DNA of 64,000 nucleotides. Source: Pleomorphomonas oryzae DSM 16300 (GTDB lineage Bacteria; Pseudomonadota; Alphaproteobacteria; Rhizobiales; Pleomorphomonadaceae). The position numbers and the translations under genes are program-made. A model generated the notes under the pieces. That model was not told the DNA's origin. It saw nothing but the letters and a program-made list of their open reading frames with translations, and ran no database searches. Shown piece by piece: positions 34,824 to 47,168 of the stretch; position 1 is the stretch's first letter, and each line of letters starts with the position of its first letter. The stretch covers positions 1 to 64,000 of the forward strand of contig NZ_AUHB01000010.1 of assembly GCF_000422965.1 (NCBI RefSeq), read 5' to 3'.

Positions 34824-35677
34824 CTCAGACCCTTTCTGCCCTTGGCGATGGCGCGCACGTAGATGAGGCCGAAAGCGGCGCAGAAGGCGAAGGTGATCAC
34901 CGCCTGCGTGGTGGCGTTGAGCGGATCGGCATTGTCGGAGAAGGTGCGCTGCATGTACGGCCCCATCATCTCCGGCGAGGCGGGGCCCAGGAGGTAGGGC
35001 AGCGTGAAGGCGGAGAACAGGCCGAGCACGTTGAAGGCCAGCGCCACGATGATCGAGCTCTGGATACGCGGCAGGATGATGCGGGTGAAGATGGTCACCC
35101 CCCCGGCGCCGAGATCCCGCGCCGCTTCCACCGAGGCGGTGGAGACGCGGCCGAGGCCGGAGAGCAGCAGAAGAAGTGTCAGCGGCAGCCCCTCCCAGAC
35201 GAGGCCGATGATCGGCCCGGCCGGCTGCAGATAGGGGCTCGGCAGCTTGGGCAGATGCACGGCGACGAGCAGCGTGTCGACGATGCCGTTGGGGCCGAGA
35301 ACACGGATGAAGGCATAGGCGACCAGCACCGACGGCACGAACAATGGGAACAGCGCCAGGCTCTGCACCAGCGCGGCGATGGAGCCGGTGCGAAAGCGCA
35401 GATAGAGCGCGATCGGCATGGCAGCAGCGACGCGCAAGATCGAGGTCAGCGCCGTCACCCACAGCGTCAGCCACAGATTTCTGAGGCTATAGGCATCGCT
35501 GAAGAAATAGACGTAGGAGGCGGCGCTGAAGCCCTTGCCCGGGAAATACAGCGTGCCAACAAACGCCTGCAGCACCGGCCACAGCACCAGCCAGAGGAGA
35601 AGCAGGACCGGAAGGGCGACGAGAAGGAGGCCCGAAAGCCCCCCTCCCCCTACCCGTGAACGGGGCGCGGAAATCAT
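34820..35677 (-). CDS. ABC importer permease 1
   Basis: The 285-residue membrane protein has six or more helices and the EAA loop VEAARDLGAGGVTIFTRIILP. The start at 35677 lies 8 nt after the stop of the solute-binding protein; a much longer in-frame extension runs through that gene in another frame and is rejected. It pairs with the next permease. Confidence 0.88.
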   Translation of the reverse strand: MISAPRSRVGGGGLSGLLLVALPVLLLLWLVLWPVLQAFVGTLYFPGKGFSAASYVYFFSDAYSLRNLWLTLWVTALTSILRVAAAMPIALYLRFRTGSIAALVQSLALFPLFVPSVLVAYAFIRVLGPNGIVDTLLVAVHLPKLPSPYLQPAGPIIGLVWEGLPLTLLLLLSGLGRVSTASVEAARDLGAGGVTIFTRIILPRIQSSIIVALAFNVLGLFSAFTLPYLLGPASPEMMGPYMQRTFSDNADPLNATTQAVITFAFCAAFGLIYVRAIAKGRKGLR

Positions 35678-35685
35678 CGCGACGA

Positions 35686-36825
35686 TCAGGTGCGCGAGAT
35701 GTTCGGCGCGACGTTGCGATACCAGCCGTCCTGCACCGCCGTGGTCCATTTTCCCTGCGGGAAGGTTGGGATCGAGGACGGGATGACGTCGGCATACTTG
35801 TCGTGCAGATCCTTCGGCAGGCTCGACCAGTCGACGGCGGGGAAACCACCCAGCTTTTCGATGATGGCGGTCTGCATTTCCTGCGACAGCAGGAAGTCGG
35901 CAAGCTTCAAAGCATCGTCGCGATGGGCCGCGTTGGTCGGGATAACGGCCTTCGAGAAGTCGCCGCATAGCGCAAGATCGGTGAGCTGTACGAGGCCGGT
36001 GGTCTCCGGCAGCACGCCCTTGGCGATCGCCTGCAGGGCCTGATCGGACCAAGCCGGGATCATGGTCACGGCGCCCTGAGCCAGGAGCTGCAGCGAGGCG
36101 GTGTTGCCGGCCGTATAGGCGCCCTTGTCGTAGAGCGACGGCGCCAGATCGTTGAGCACCGCCCAGGCCTTGCCCAGCACATCGTCGGCCGTGGCCTGGT
36201 CGAAGTTGTCGACCTTGAACTTCGAAGGATCGCGGCCAGATACTTCGTGCACAACGCGGTTGACGAAGTTATTGCCCGAACCGCCCTTGTCGGGACGGTT
36301 ATAGATGAACTGGCCGGGGTTGGCCTTGATCCAGGCGACGAGGTCCGCGAAGGTCTTCGGCACCTTGTCCTTGGCCAGCTTGGTGGTGTCGTAGGCGAGC
36401 AACACCTGCGAGCCGCGGTAAGGCAGGCCGTAGGGCGTCTGGATCGCCAGCTTGTTGAGCGTGCCGTAATTCTTGAGGCCAGCCTTGCTGAAATCGGTCC
36501 AGAGGCCTGCGTCGATGCCACCGGCCGGCAGCAGCGGATCATACTGCTCGATGAAGTCGAGCTGCGGATCGGCCTTGGCCGAAAGGGCAGCCAGCGCCCG
36601 CTGCACCACGGCATCGAGCGCCGCCTGCGGGCGAGCGATGACGACGTTGAGCTCGGTGCCGGAATTGGCCGACTCAAAAGCCGGCTTGATGATGTTTGAA
36701 AAGAAATCCGAGATATTGGCGTCGGACGACGTGTACATGTCGAGACGCGTGGCGGCGGAGGCAAAGCGGGTCGTGGCGGCGAGAGTGGCGGCCGTGCTGA
36801 CCATCAAAAATTCACGACGGTTCAT
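35686..36825 (-). CDS. ABC importer solute-binding protein, twin-arginine-like signal
   Basis: The 379-residue extracellular solute-binding protein (type 1) begins MNRREFLMVSTAATLAATTR, ending in ASA. The RRxFL pattern suggests export through the Tat pathway. The remainder follows the iron/spermidine/phosphonate-type fold with NRPDKGGSGNNF and FLLSQEMQTAIIEKLGGFP. The ligand is not certain; the diesterase at the end of the operon suggests a glycerophosphodiester or similar phosphorylated compound. GGGAG stands upstream of the ATG at 36825. Confidence 0.85.
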   Translation of the reverse strand: MNRREFLMVSTAATLAATTRFASAATRLDMYTSSDANISDFFSNIIKPAFESANSGTELNVVIARPQAALDAVVQRALAALSAKADPQLDFIEQYDPLLPAGGIDAGLWTDFSKAGLKNYGTLNKLAIQTPYGLPYRGSQVLLAYDTTKLAKDKVPKTFADLVAWIKANPGQFIYNRPDKGGSGNNFVNRVVHEVSGRDPSKFKVDNFDQATADDVLGKAWAVLNDLAPSLYDKGAYTAGNTASLQLLAQGAVTMIPAWSDQALQAIAKGVLPETTGLVQLTDLALCGDFSKAVIPTNAAHRDDALKLADFLLSQEMQTAIIEKLGGFPAVDWSSLPKDLHDKYADVIPSSIPTFPQGKWTTAVQDGWYRNVAPNISRT

Positions 36826-36982
36826 GGTTATCTCCCAGGAAGCGGTCTGTGAAACCCCTTTCAAGGGGTAGAGACCGGTTCTCGCACACGGGACGCTAGG
36901 CAGGCTAGTTATCAATTAGATGACAAACAGACGCTACTTTGATGACAAAGCAAAACCATCTGGGGACTAAACAAAACCAATA

Positions 36983-37438
36983 TCAATCGCGAATGAGTCC
37001 GCCAAAATAGCGCAACCCGTAGGCGCGAATATCGCGCACCCGGATCTCCTCGAAGCCGAAGAAGGCGCGATAGTCGCCGTCGACGATGTCGATATAGTCG
37101 TGGCCGTTCTGGCGGAAGCGAAAGCCGCCGAGGAACCGCCGCTCGCCATAGAGGGTGGTCAGCGCCGCCTTGATGGTGGCGCCGGCCTCGGCGCCGGTAA
37201 TCAGGTCGTCGCGCAGCACCCGGCCGTGGTAGTTCATCGCCCACACCGGACGGTCGCCCCGCCATACCACTTCCTGGCCGGAAAAGTCGGTACCGCCGAA
37301 ATAGCTGTCGAGATAGCGATAGTCGCCATCGGCGAAGGCAAGATCGTGCGAGCCCGGCCGGCAACTCACCGCCGGCGCGCCGCCGCCAACATAGGTCGCC
37401 GCCTTGGCGGTAATGATGAAATCTTCCAGCGCATCCAT
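36983..37438 (-). CDS. DUF5680 family protein
   Basis: The 151-residue cytoplasmic protein has the family pattern: ITAKAATYVGGGAPAV, then SRPGSHDL-like CRPGSHDLAFADGDYRY, then VWAMNYHGRVL. DUF5680 is found alone or attached to helix-turn-helix regulators and has no known function. The start at 37438 follows GGAGG. The gene at 37601 in the opposite direction is a small helix-turn-helix protein, so the two may be related in function. Confidence 0.75.
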   Translation of the reverse strand: MDALEDFIITAKAATYVGGGAPAVSCRPGSHDLAFADGDYRYLDSYFGGTDFSGQEVVWRGDRPVWAMNYHGRVLRDDLITGAEAGATIKAALTTLYGERRFLGGFRFRQNGHDYIDIVDGDYRAFFGFEEIRVRDIRAYGLRYFGGLIRD

Positions 37439-37600
37439 TGACGGCCTCCGGTTTCCCATCGCGGAACCTAATGCAGGCCACTGCCGTTTCATGGCAGCAG
37501 GAAGAGGCAGCTTGTCCTTGCCGGGTCGCTTTTGGCGTGGTGGACAAATCAGCCGGCTTCAGGCACTTTCTCCTTCGGGTTGTGAGGGTTTGAAAGCTTC

Positions 37601-37831
37601 ATGGACGCAGAGACGTTTCGCGCCTGGCGGCAGCGCCAGGGCCTGACGCAGGACGAGGCAGCGCAACACCTCGGCCTCAAGCGGCGAATGATCCAGTATT
37701 ACGAGCGGGGCGAGCGCGGCGGTCGGCATGTGGCGATCCCCAAACACGTCCGCCTCGCCTGCTGGGCCATCAGCCAGGGCATCCGCGATTTCGACGGCCA
37801 GGAAGCGGGCGAGGCCAAGGCCGCCAGCTAA
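37601..37831 (+). CDS. Small XRE-type helix-turn-helix protein
   Basis: The 76-residue protein is almost entirely a helix-turn-helix: FRAWRQRQGLTQDEAAQHLG followed by LKRRMIQYYERGER. It is a probable DNA-binding regulator. The start at 37601 is supported by position only. It is divergent from the DUF5680 gene, with 162 bp between the starts. Confidence 0.75.
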   Translation: MDAETFRAWRQRQGLTQDEAAQHLGLKRRMIQYYERGERGGRHVAIPKHVRLACWAISQGIRDFDGQEAGEAKAAS

Positions 37832-37925
37832 AGTATCGGCGGCTGGGCGAACGCATGCCTCGGTGCAGATCGCGCGGACCAAGGGCACGCGCTCAACGCG
37901 CTATTCAAACCGCTCGCTCCATCCT

Positions 37926-38022
37926 GCCCGAGATCCTCTGCCTCCGCAGAGGAAAACAGTCTATAATATTGGTTTCATTAATATAATTCTGTCTTCCTCT
38001 GCGAAGGCAGAGGACCTCGGGC
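37926..38022. repeat. Long intergenic inverted repeat, 34-nt arms
   Basis: GCCCGAGATCCTCTGCCTCC... (37926-37959) pairs with 37989-38022 with a few mismatches around an A+T-rich loop. The inner stem (CTCTGCC-CCGCAGAGG) differs from the copies at 16605 and 30529 but pairs within itself. The rest of the gap 37832-38085 shows no gene. Confidence 0.8.
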
Positions 38023-38085
38023 CGAAAGAGGCGCGGGGCACATATCGGCTCCGGGATATCGCGGACGCGATCATTACCGCCCCAG

Positions 38086-38586
38086 TCATCCGATACGCCG
38101 CACCATCATCACGTCATCGATCTCCCGGCCTTCGTGCAGGAAGCCGCCGGGAATCCGGCCCACCTCGATGAAGCCTTCTCGCTGGTAAAAGCGGATGGCC
38201 GCCGGGTTTTCGGCGGTGACCGCCAGTTCCAGCAGCCGGATACCGATCTCGCGCGCATGGTCGGCGGTGGCCTTCAGGAGGTCCCTGGCAACCCCGCTGC
38301 CGCGCAGCCCCTGGCGCACGTAGACCATGATGATAATCGCGCGATGGGACATTTTGCTCGACCGCTGCCGGAACAAACCCGTTAGCCCAACGGGTTCATC
38401 CCCTTCAAAGGCGACGAATACTGGCTCGCTCAACCGCGCCACCCACTCTTCGGTGGAGAGCGTTGCCCAATGATCATAACTGGCCGCAAAGGCCGAGGGC
38501 TCGGCGCGCAGCGCTTCCAGGCGAATGCGCTTGAAAGCCTCGACCTCGGTCGCGTCGATGCGCCGGATGGTGATGTCGGTCCCCAT
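38086..38586 (-). CDS. GNAT-family N-acetyltransferase
   Basis: The 166-residue protein has the acetyl-CoA loop RQGLRGSGVARDLL and the C-terminal ENPAAIRFYQREGF helix-strand of GNAT enzymes. It acetylates an amine or protein N-terminus; the target is unknown. Its start at 38586 lies 258 bp before carB and is divergent from it. Confidence 0.87.
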   Translation of the reverse strand: MGTDITIRRIDATEVEAFKRIRLEALRAEPSAFAASYDHWATLSTEEWVARLSEPVFVAFEGDEPVGLTGLFRQRSSKMSHRAIIIMVYVRQGLRGSGVARDLLKATADHAREIGIRLLELAVTAENPAAIRFYQREGFIEVGRIPGGFLHEGREIDDVMMVRRIG

Positions 38587-38844
38587 TGGACTTCCTCCGC
38601 CAAAACCACATAGAGAACAATGCGCAGATGCCGCAACGGCGGGTCAAGCAGCATGTCGCGAACCCCGCCTGCCCCGCCTTGTCGCAAACCTGCCTAACAA
38701 AGCCGCCAATTCAAAGCGCAGCGGGGTTTGCGGCCGCGCGCTTTTCATCTATAAGCCCGGCAACGGTCCGAACGACGATCACCCTTCTTGCTGCCCGCCC
38801 CGGTCGGTGCCCCGCGCACCGGCCGCGTTTACACGCGAGTGAAG

Positions 38845-42330
<3,486 letters not shown>

Positions 42331-42361
42331 GCTCGGGTAGGCAGAATTGGTGTGTCGCTGA

Positions 42362-42404
42362 GCATCCGCCCGAAAAGTCGCAGACTTTCGGGACAAGCGG
42401 ATGC
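42362..42404. repeat. Rhizobial palindromic repeat between carB and greA
   Basis: Arms GCATCCGC (42362-42369) and GCGGATGC (42397-42404) surround an inner CCGAAAAGTC / GACTTTCGG stem. It belongs to the same family as 16406-16449. The rest of 42405-42590 holds no clear gene; it contains a GC-rich stretch and a T-run near 42567. Confidence 0.8.
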
Positions 42405-42590
42405 CCTGGTGAAAAGGTTTGGGGCAAGGTCCGTTCTGGTTGATCGGCTATGCTCCGGACAGCGGCGTGCCCGTGTCACAGAGCTGCTGGCCGAAGCCCG
42501 AAAGGGGCCCGGCACCGGCGGCGCAGGAAACATCGCGGCCCGGTGCCTTTGGCGCCGGGCGCTGTGATTTTTTGAAAGGCCTTGAGACCG

Positions 42591-43064
42591 ATGGAAAAGA
42601 TCCCGATGACCGCCGGCGGGCATGCCGCTCTGGAGAGCGAGCTGCAGCGGCGCAAATCCGAGGAACGGCCTCGCATCATCGCGGCGATCGCTGAAGCGCG
42701 CGCCCATGGCGACCTCTCTGAAAATGCCGAATATCACGCCGCCAAGGAGCAGCAGAGCCACAACGAGGGCCGCATCTCCGAGCTGGAAGACATGCTGTCG
42801 CGCTCCGAGATCATCGACGTCGCCAAGCTCACCGGCAAGACGGTGAAATTCGGCGCCACGGTGAAGCTGATCGACGAGGATACCGAGGAAGAGAAGACCT
42901 ATCAGATCGTCGGCGACGCCGAGGCCGACGTCAAAGGCGGTCGTATCTCCATCTCCTCGCCGATCGCTCGTGCCCTGATCGGCAAGTCGGTGGGTGACCA
43001 GATCGAGGTCACGGCCCCCGGTGGCGCGCGTGGCTACGAGATCCTGGACGTGGTCTTCCGGTAA
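42591..43064 (+). CDS. greA: Transcription elongation factor GreA
   Basis: The 157-residue protein has the N-terminal coiled coil with [20 protein letters not shown], whose acidic tip restarts stalled RNA polymerase by stimulating transcript cleavage. The C-terminal FKBP-like domain ends in [12 protein letters not shown]. The carB-greA order is common in alphaproteobacteria. The ATG at 42591 is preferred over an ATG-less extension. Confidence 0.97.
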   Translation: MEKIPMTAGGHAALESELQRRKSEERPRIIAAIAEARAHGDLSENAEYHAAKEQQSHNEGRISELEDMLSRSEIIDVAKLTGKTVKFGATVKLIDEDTEEEKTYQIVGDAEADVKGGRISISSPIARALIGKSVGDQIEVTAPGGARGYEILDVVFR

Positions 43065-43128
43065 GGCAAATAGACGGGGCGTCGCAGCTCATTGCGGCGT
43101 CCCGTTCTCGCGTTTGACGAGACAGTCC

Positions 43129-44223
43129 GTGAAAATCGCCGTCATCCTGCCCCGCGGTACGCACTTCGGCCCCGACAGGGCCACCGCGATCGACCTTTGC
43201 GCCTACGATTTCGTCCGCTTCTCCCGCTATCGCGACGAGACCGTCGTCATCGGAGAGGCTATTGACCGACCATTCGACGGCGTACGCTTCATCGGCCTGT
43301 CCCGCGCCGGCAAAAGCCAGTCCGCCTTCGCCGATGCGCTCGCCACCGCGGCCACAAGCGAACGACCCGATCTGGTGGTGGTCCACCAACACATCCCCTC
43401 AGCCCGCCGCATTGCTCGCCGCCTTGGCGATCGCCCGGTGCTGCTCCACCGCCACAACAATCCCAAGACGCCGAAAGGCTTTCTCGGCCGCTGGCTGGAG
43501 GCGCGGAAATACGCGCCGTTTGCCCGGATCATCGTGATCAGCGCCTTTTGCCGCGATCGCCTTCTAGACCTGTTCCCCAGCCTCCAGGTCAAAACCCACG
43601 TGGTGCACAACGGCCTCGACCTCGGCGAATGGCCTGTCACGGGCGCCAAGCGCCCGGAAATCCTGTTCGTCGGCCGGGCCGTGCCGGAAAAGGGCGTGCT
43701 GGAAGCCGCGCACGCCGCCGTGTCGGCGCTCCTCGATGCGCCCGCCAAGACGCCAGATTGGCGCATCCGCTTCATCCTGAGCGGCCTCGACGGCAACGCC
43801 GCCTATGCGGCCGAAGTCATCGAGGCGCTGCGGCCGCTTGGGTTCCAGGCCGAAGTGCTGCGCGACCTGCCGCACGCCGCCGTGCGTCAGGCATTCCGCG
43901 ATGCCGCCATCGCCCTGGTTCCCTCGCGCTTCGAGGAGCCATTCGGCCGCACCGCCATCGAGGCCATGGCGGGAGGCGCCGCGCTGATCTCGTCGCTGCG
44001 CGGCGGCCTCAAGGAGATCGCCGAGGGTGTGTCGCTCGAAATCGATCCCGACGCCCCCGCCTCCATCGCTGCCGCGATCACTCACCTCATCCACGACGAG
44101 GTGCTACGCCACCGCCTTGCCGATGAAGGGCGAAAAAGAGTGGAGAGCGCCTTTGCCATCGAGCGCTCGGCTGCCCAGCTCGACGATATCTATGCTAGCG
44201 TCCACAAGGGGATGGGGGCTTGA
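43129..44223 (+). CDS. Glycosyltransferase family 4
   Basis: The 364-residue GT-B enzyme has an N-terminal acceptor domain starting VKIAVILPRG. The C-terminal nucleotide-sugar domain contains ILFVGRAVPEKGVLEA and the E-x7-E motif near SRFEEPFGRTAIEAMAGG. It adds a sugar to a growing surface glycan on the cytoplasmic side. The GTG at 43129 is chosen as start because the protein then begins in the typical way. It begins the run of transferase genes after greA. Confidence 0.88.
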   Translation: MKIAVILPRGTHFGPDRATAIDLCAYDFVRFSRYRDETVVIGEAIDRPFDGVRFIGLSRAGKSQSAFADALATAATSERPDLVVVHQHIPSARRIARRLGDRPVLLHRHNNPKTPKGFLGRWLEARKYAPFARIIVISAFCRDRLLDLFPSLQVKTHVVHNGLDLGEWPVTGAKRPEILFVGRAVPEKGVLEAAHAAVSALLDAPAKTPDWRIRFILSGLDGNAAYAAEVIEALRPLGFQAEVLRDLPHAAVRQAFRDAAIALVPSRFEEPFGRTAIEAMAGGAALISSLRGGLKEIAEGVSLEIDPDAPASIAAAITHLIHDEVLRHRLADEGRKRVESAFAIERSAAQLDDIYASVHKGMGA

Positions 44224-44227
44224 ATAG

Positions 44228-45181
44228 ATGAGTGAAGCAGCGACGCGGATCGGCATCATGGTCTGCACGGCTGAGCGGCCGCGCATGCTGCAAGATTGCG
44301 TCGAGTCGCTCCTCGCCCAGCAACTGGCCGGCGATTGGCAGGTCGAGGTCTGCGTCGTCGAAAATGACGCGACGCCCAATTCTCGCGCCGTCGTCGAGGC
44401 CATGCCGGCCGACGCGCCGGTCAAGGTTCGCTATTATCAGGAACCGCGCCGCGGCATCCCCTTCGCCCGCAACAAGACGCTCGAAGTCGGCCTTGCCAAC
44501 AACTACGACTGGATCGTGCTGATCGACGACGACGAGCGCGCCGACCCTACCTGGCTCGCCTGCCTGATGCGGACGGCCATCGCGCATGGCGCCGACGTGG
44601 TGTCCGGCCCGGTTCGCCGGACCTACGAGGCGCCGCCGCCCAAGTGGTGGAAGCTTCTGAAGCCGATCGTCGGCCCCGAGGGCATGCCGCTCAAGGAAGC
44701 GCCGACCAACAACACGCTGCTCAGCGCCAAGCTGATCCGCGCCGACGGTGGCAACCTGCGCTTTGCCGAGGCGCTGACCTTCGGCTACGAGGACATCGAT
44801 TTCTTCTCCCGCGCCCATAAGCTCGGCTATCGCATCGTCTGGTCGCCCGACGCCTTCGTCGAGGAAACGATCCCGGCGAGCCGCGTGCAGCCGGAGCGGA
44901 TGATCGCCCGCGTGCAATCGACGGCCGCCGCCCAGGTGCTCGCCGCCAAGATACGCCGTGGCGCGGTCCGGACCTTCTTGGCCTTTGCGTTCAAGGGCAT
45001 CCGTCGACTGATCGGCGGCGCGCTGACCTGCGCTCTGTTCTGGCCCGGCAAGCTTCTCGGCTCGGAGAAGGCGACCAACAGCTATTATCGCGGCCGCCTG
45101 CGGCTTGCCCGTGGCCTCGGCATCTTCCGCGGCCTCTTCATGATCCTTCCCAACTATTACAGCACTGTGGATGGCAACTGA
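44228..45181 (+). CDS. Glycosyltransferase family 2
   Basis: The 317-residue GT-A enzyme has IGIMVCTAERPRML at the start, a nucleotide-binding strand VVENDATPNS and the metal motif IDDDERAD (DxD type). A C-terminal hydrophobic segment near residues 255-275 may anchor it to the membrane. It follows the first transferase after 4 bp, and its stop overlaps the next start (TGATG). It is similar in layout to capsule/LPS side-chain transferases. Confidence 0.88.
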   Translation: MSEAATRIGIMVCTAERPRMLQDCVESLLAQQLAGDWQVEVCVVENDATPNSRAVVEAMPADAPVKVRYYQEPRRGIPFARNKTLEVGLANNYDWIVLIDDDERADPTWLACLMRTAIAHGADVVSGPVRRTYEAPPPKWWKLLKPIVGPEGMPLKEAPTNNTLLSAKLIRADGGNLRFAEALTFGYEDIDFFSRAHKLGYRIVWSPDAFVEETIPASRVQPERMIARVQSTAAAQVLAAKIRRGAVRTFLAFAFKGIRRLIGGALTCALFWPGKLLGSEKATNSYYRGRLRLARGLGIFRGLFMILPNYYSTVDGN

Positions 45182-46251
45182 TGATCCCTGAAGGCGAAGC
45201 GTTGCGGGTGGTGCATGTCCATCTTGGGATCAAGGGCGGCGCCGAGCGCTTTTTCGTCAGCCTCGTCAACGCACTGGCCGAGCGCGGCGTCGAGCAGAAG
45301 GCGCTGATCTTTCCCGACCGCGTCTGGAAGAAGGACATCGAAGCTGTCTGCGGCATCGAGGAGATGCGGTTCAGCCGGTCCCACATCTCGCGCTTCTTCA
45401 CCAACCGGAAGATCGCCAGGATCAACCGCGCTTTCCGCCCGCATGCCATGATGTCGTGGATGCCGCAGGCGACGCGCTGGATCCCTGATGATCCCAACAT
45501 CCTGACGGCGGCCCGCCTCGGCGACTATCCCGAGCGGCTCGACTATTTCGTCAACTGCGACTACCTCGTCTGCAACACGCCGGACATCGCCCGCGCCGCC
45601 GCCGGCATCGGCTGGGATATCAACCGCACCCGCGTCATCTCCAACTTCACCGACGTGCGCCGTGTGCCGCCGATTGATCGCGCCGCTCTCGACACAGCCA
45701 AGGACGCTTACGCCATCCTTGGCATGGGCCGCTTCGTCGACCGCAAGGGCTTCGACACGCTGATTCGCGCTGTGGCGCCTTTGCCGGGCGCCATCCTCTG
45801 GCTGGTCGGCGAAGGCCCGGAAGAAGAGGCGTTGCGCCAGCTCGCCGCCGACCTCGGCTGCGCCGACCGGGTGCGCTTCCTCGGCTGGAGTACCGACCCC
45901 AGCCCCTATCTCGCCGCCGCCGACGCCCTCGCCATCCCCTCGCGCCATGAACCGCTCGGCAACGTCGTGCTGGAAGCCTGGGCCGCCGGCAAGCCGGTGG
46001 TCGCCACGGCGAGCGAAGGCCCGAGCTGGCTGATCCAGGATGATGTCAACGGCCTCCTCGCCCCCATCGATGATCACGCCGCCGTCTCCGCCGCCCTCGC
46101 CCGCCTGATCGCCGACCCCACCCTCGGGCCCCGTCTCGTCGAAGCCGCCAGCGCCAAGCTGGAACAGAGCCATTCCCGCAAAGCCATTGCCGACGCCTAC
46201 ATGGCGTTTCTGTCGTCGGGCCGGGAAACGGGGAGAAACAGGGCGGCGTGA
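45181..46251 (+). CDS. Glycosyltransferase family 4
   Basis: The 356-residue GT-B enzyme has LGIKGGAERFFVSL near the start, ILGMGRFVDRKGFDTLIRA as the start of the C-terminal domain, and the SRHEPLGNVVLEAWAAGKPV donor-binding region with the E-x7-E pair. Its ATG overlaps the preceding stop by one base. It belongs to the same transcript as the two preceding transferases and shares their probable role in core or side-chain sugar addition. Confidence 0.9.
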   Translation: MIPEGEALRVVHVHLGIKGGAERFFVSLVNALAERGVEQKALIFPDRVWKKDIEAVCGIEEMRFSRSHISRFFTNRKIARINRAFRPHAMMSWMPQATRWIPDDPNILTAARLGDYPERLDYFVNCDYLVCNTPDIARAAAGIGWDINRTRVISNFTDVRRVPPIDRAALDTAKDAYAILGMGRFVDRKGFDTLIRAVAPLPGAILWLVGEGPEEEALRQLAADLGCADRVRFLGWSTDPSPYLAAADALAIPSRHEPLGNVVLEAWAAGKPVVATASEGPSWLIQDDVNGLLAPIDDHAAVSAALARLIADPTLGPRLVEAASAKLEQSHSRKAIADAYMAFLSSGRETGRNRAA

Positions 46252-46439
46252 CAGACAAAGCGCGGGCGGCAAACGACCGCGCCACGCCTAACTGACGATA
46301 ATTTCGAGCAAAATCATTCCGGACCCTTTCTTTCGGTAGTCAACTGTGGAAGGCTCAACCACGCCGACATCCGGAAATCGGGAGGGGGTCCCGCGTTTCT
46401 GAATGTGGCTTTATGTGACGCTTCGGGGGGAGCCGATCC

Positions 46440-47129
46440 GTGAAGTCATCGAGAAAATGGCTGGCCCATGAGCTGGCCGCATTCGCCGCATCCCTGCCGC
46501 CGGACAGCCGCGTTCTGGATGCCGGCGCCGGCGACCAGCGCTACAAGGGCCTGTTCGAGCGCCACACCTACGAAGCGGCCGATTTCGAACAGGTCGACAA
46601 GCCCTATGCCAAGAGCACCTACGTCTGCGATCTCACGGCCATCCCGGTTCCGGACGCTACGTATGACGCCATCGTCTTCACCCAGGTGATGGAGCACCTC
46701 AGGGAACCGGGCGACGTCCTGAGGGAGTTCCACAGGATCGGCAAGGAGGGCTGCAGGATTTTCTACAGCGCCCCGCTTTGCTCGGACGAGCATGAGGTGC
46801 CCTACGACTTCTACCGCTATACACAATTCGGCGTCCGATATCTCCTCGCCAAGGCCGGCTTCGAAGTGCTGGACCTCCATGGCATGGAAGGATTTGCCTG
46901 CACCGCGGCCTACCATCTGAAGAGGATGTTGAACAACATTCCTCGGTCGCCCAAGGCCTTGGGGGGCACGCGGCACGCCTGGATCGTCGTTACACTGATT
47001 ACTGTTCTGAGGCCGCTTCTGAGATTGTTGACCCGGCAGCTGGAAGCCAGCGACAGCGAGTTCAGATATACGAAGGCGGGATTTCCTCTGAACTATATCG
47101 CCATAGCCCGCAAAGCCGGGCCGGCTTGA
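46440..47129 (+). CDS. Class I SAM-dependent methyltransferase
   Basis: The 229-residue protein has the SAM loop VLDAGAGDQRYKG and the following motifs DAIVFTQVMEHLREPGDVL and RIFYSAPL. It resembles methyltransferase type 11 enzymes in polysaccharide clusters, which methylate sugars or lipid-linked intermediates. GTG 46440 has a GGGGGGAG ribosome site. The 188-bp gap before it suggests its own promoter. It converges with the transferase gene that follows. Confidence 0.85.
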   Translation: MKSSRKWLAHELAAFAASLPPDSRVLDAGAGDQRYKGLFERHTYEAADFEQVDKPYAKSTYVCDLTAIPVPDATYDAIVFTQVMEHLREPGDVLREFHRIGKEGCRIFYSAPLCSDEHEVPYDFYRYTQFGVRYLLAKAGFEVLDLHGMEGFACTAAYHLKRMLNNIPRSPKALGGTRHAWIVVTLITVLRPLLRLLTRQLEASDSEFRYTKAGFPLNYIAIARKAGPA

Positions 47130-47168
47130 GACCGGCAAATCGCATGCCCGATCGACGGCTGCTTTCGC

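Noticed and set aside
34824-35474. Longer version of the second permease beginning far upstream
   Set aside because: The extension overlaps the first permease in another frame; the real start is the ATG in the ATGA overlap at 34823.
42405-42590. Possible pyrimidine- or other leader/riboswitch before greA
   Set aside because: There is a GC-rich segment and a T-run, but no convincing alternative stems or known riboswitch pattern could be drawn.
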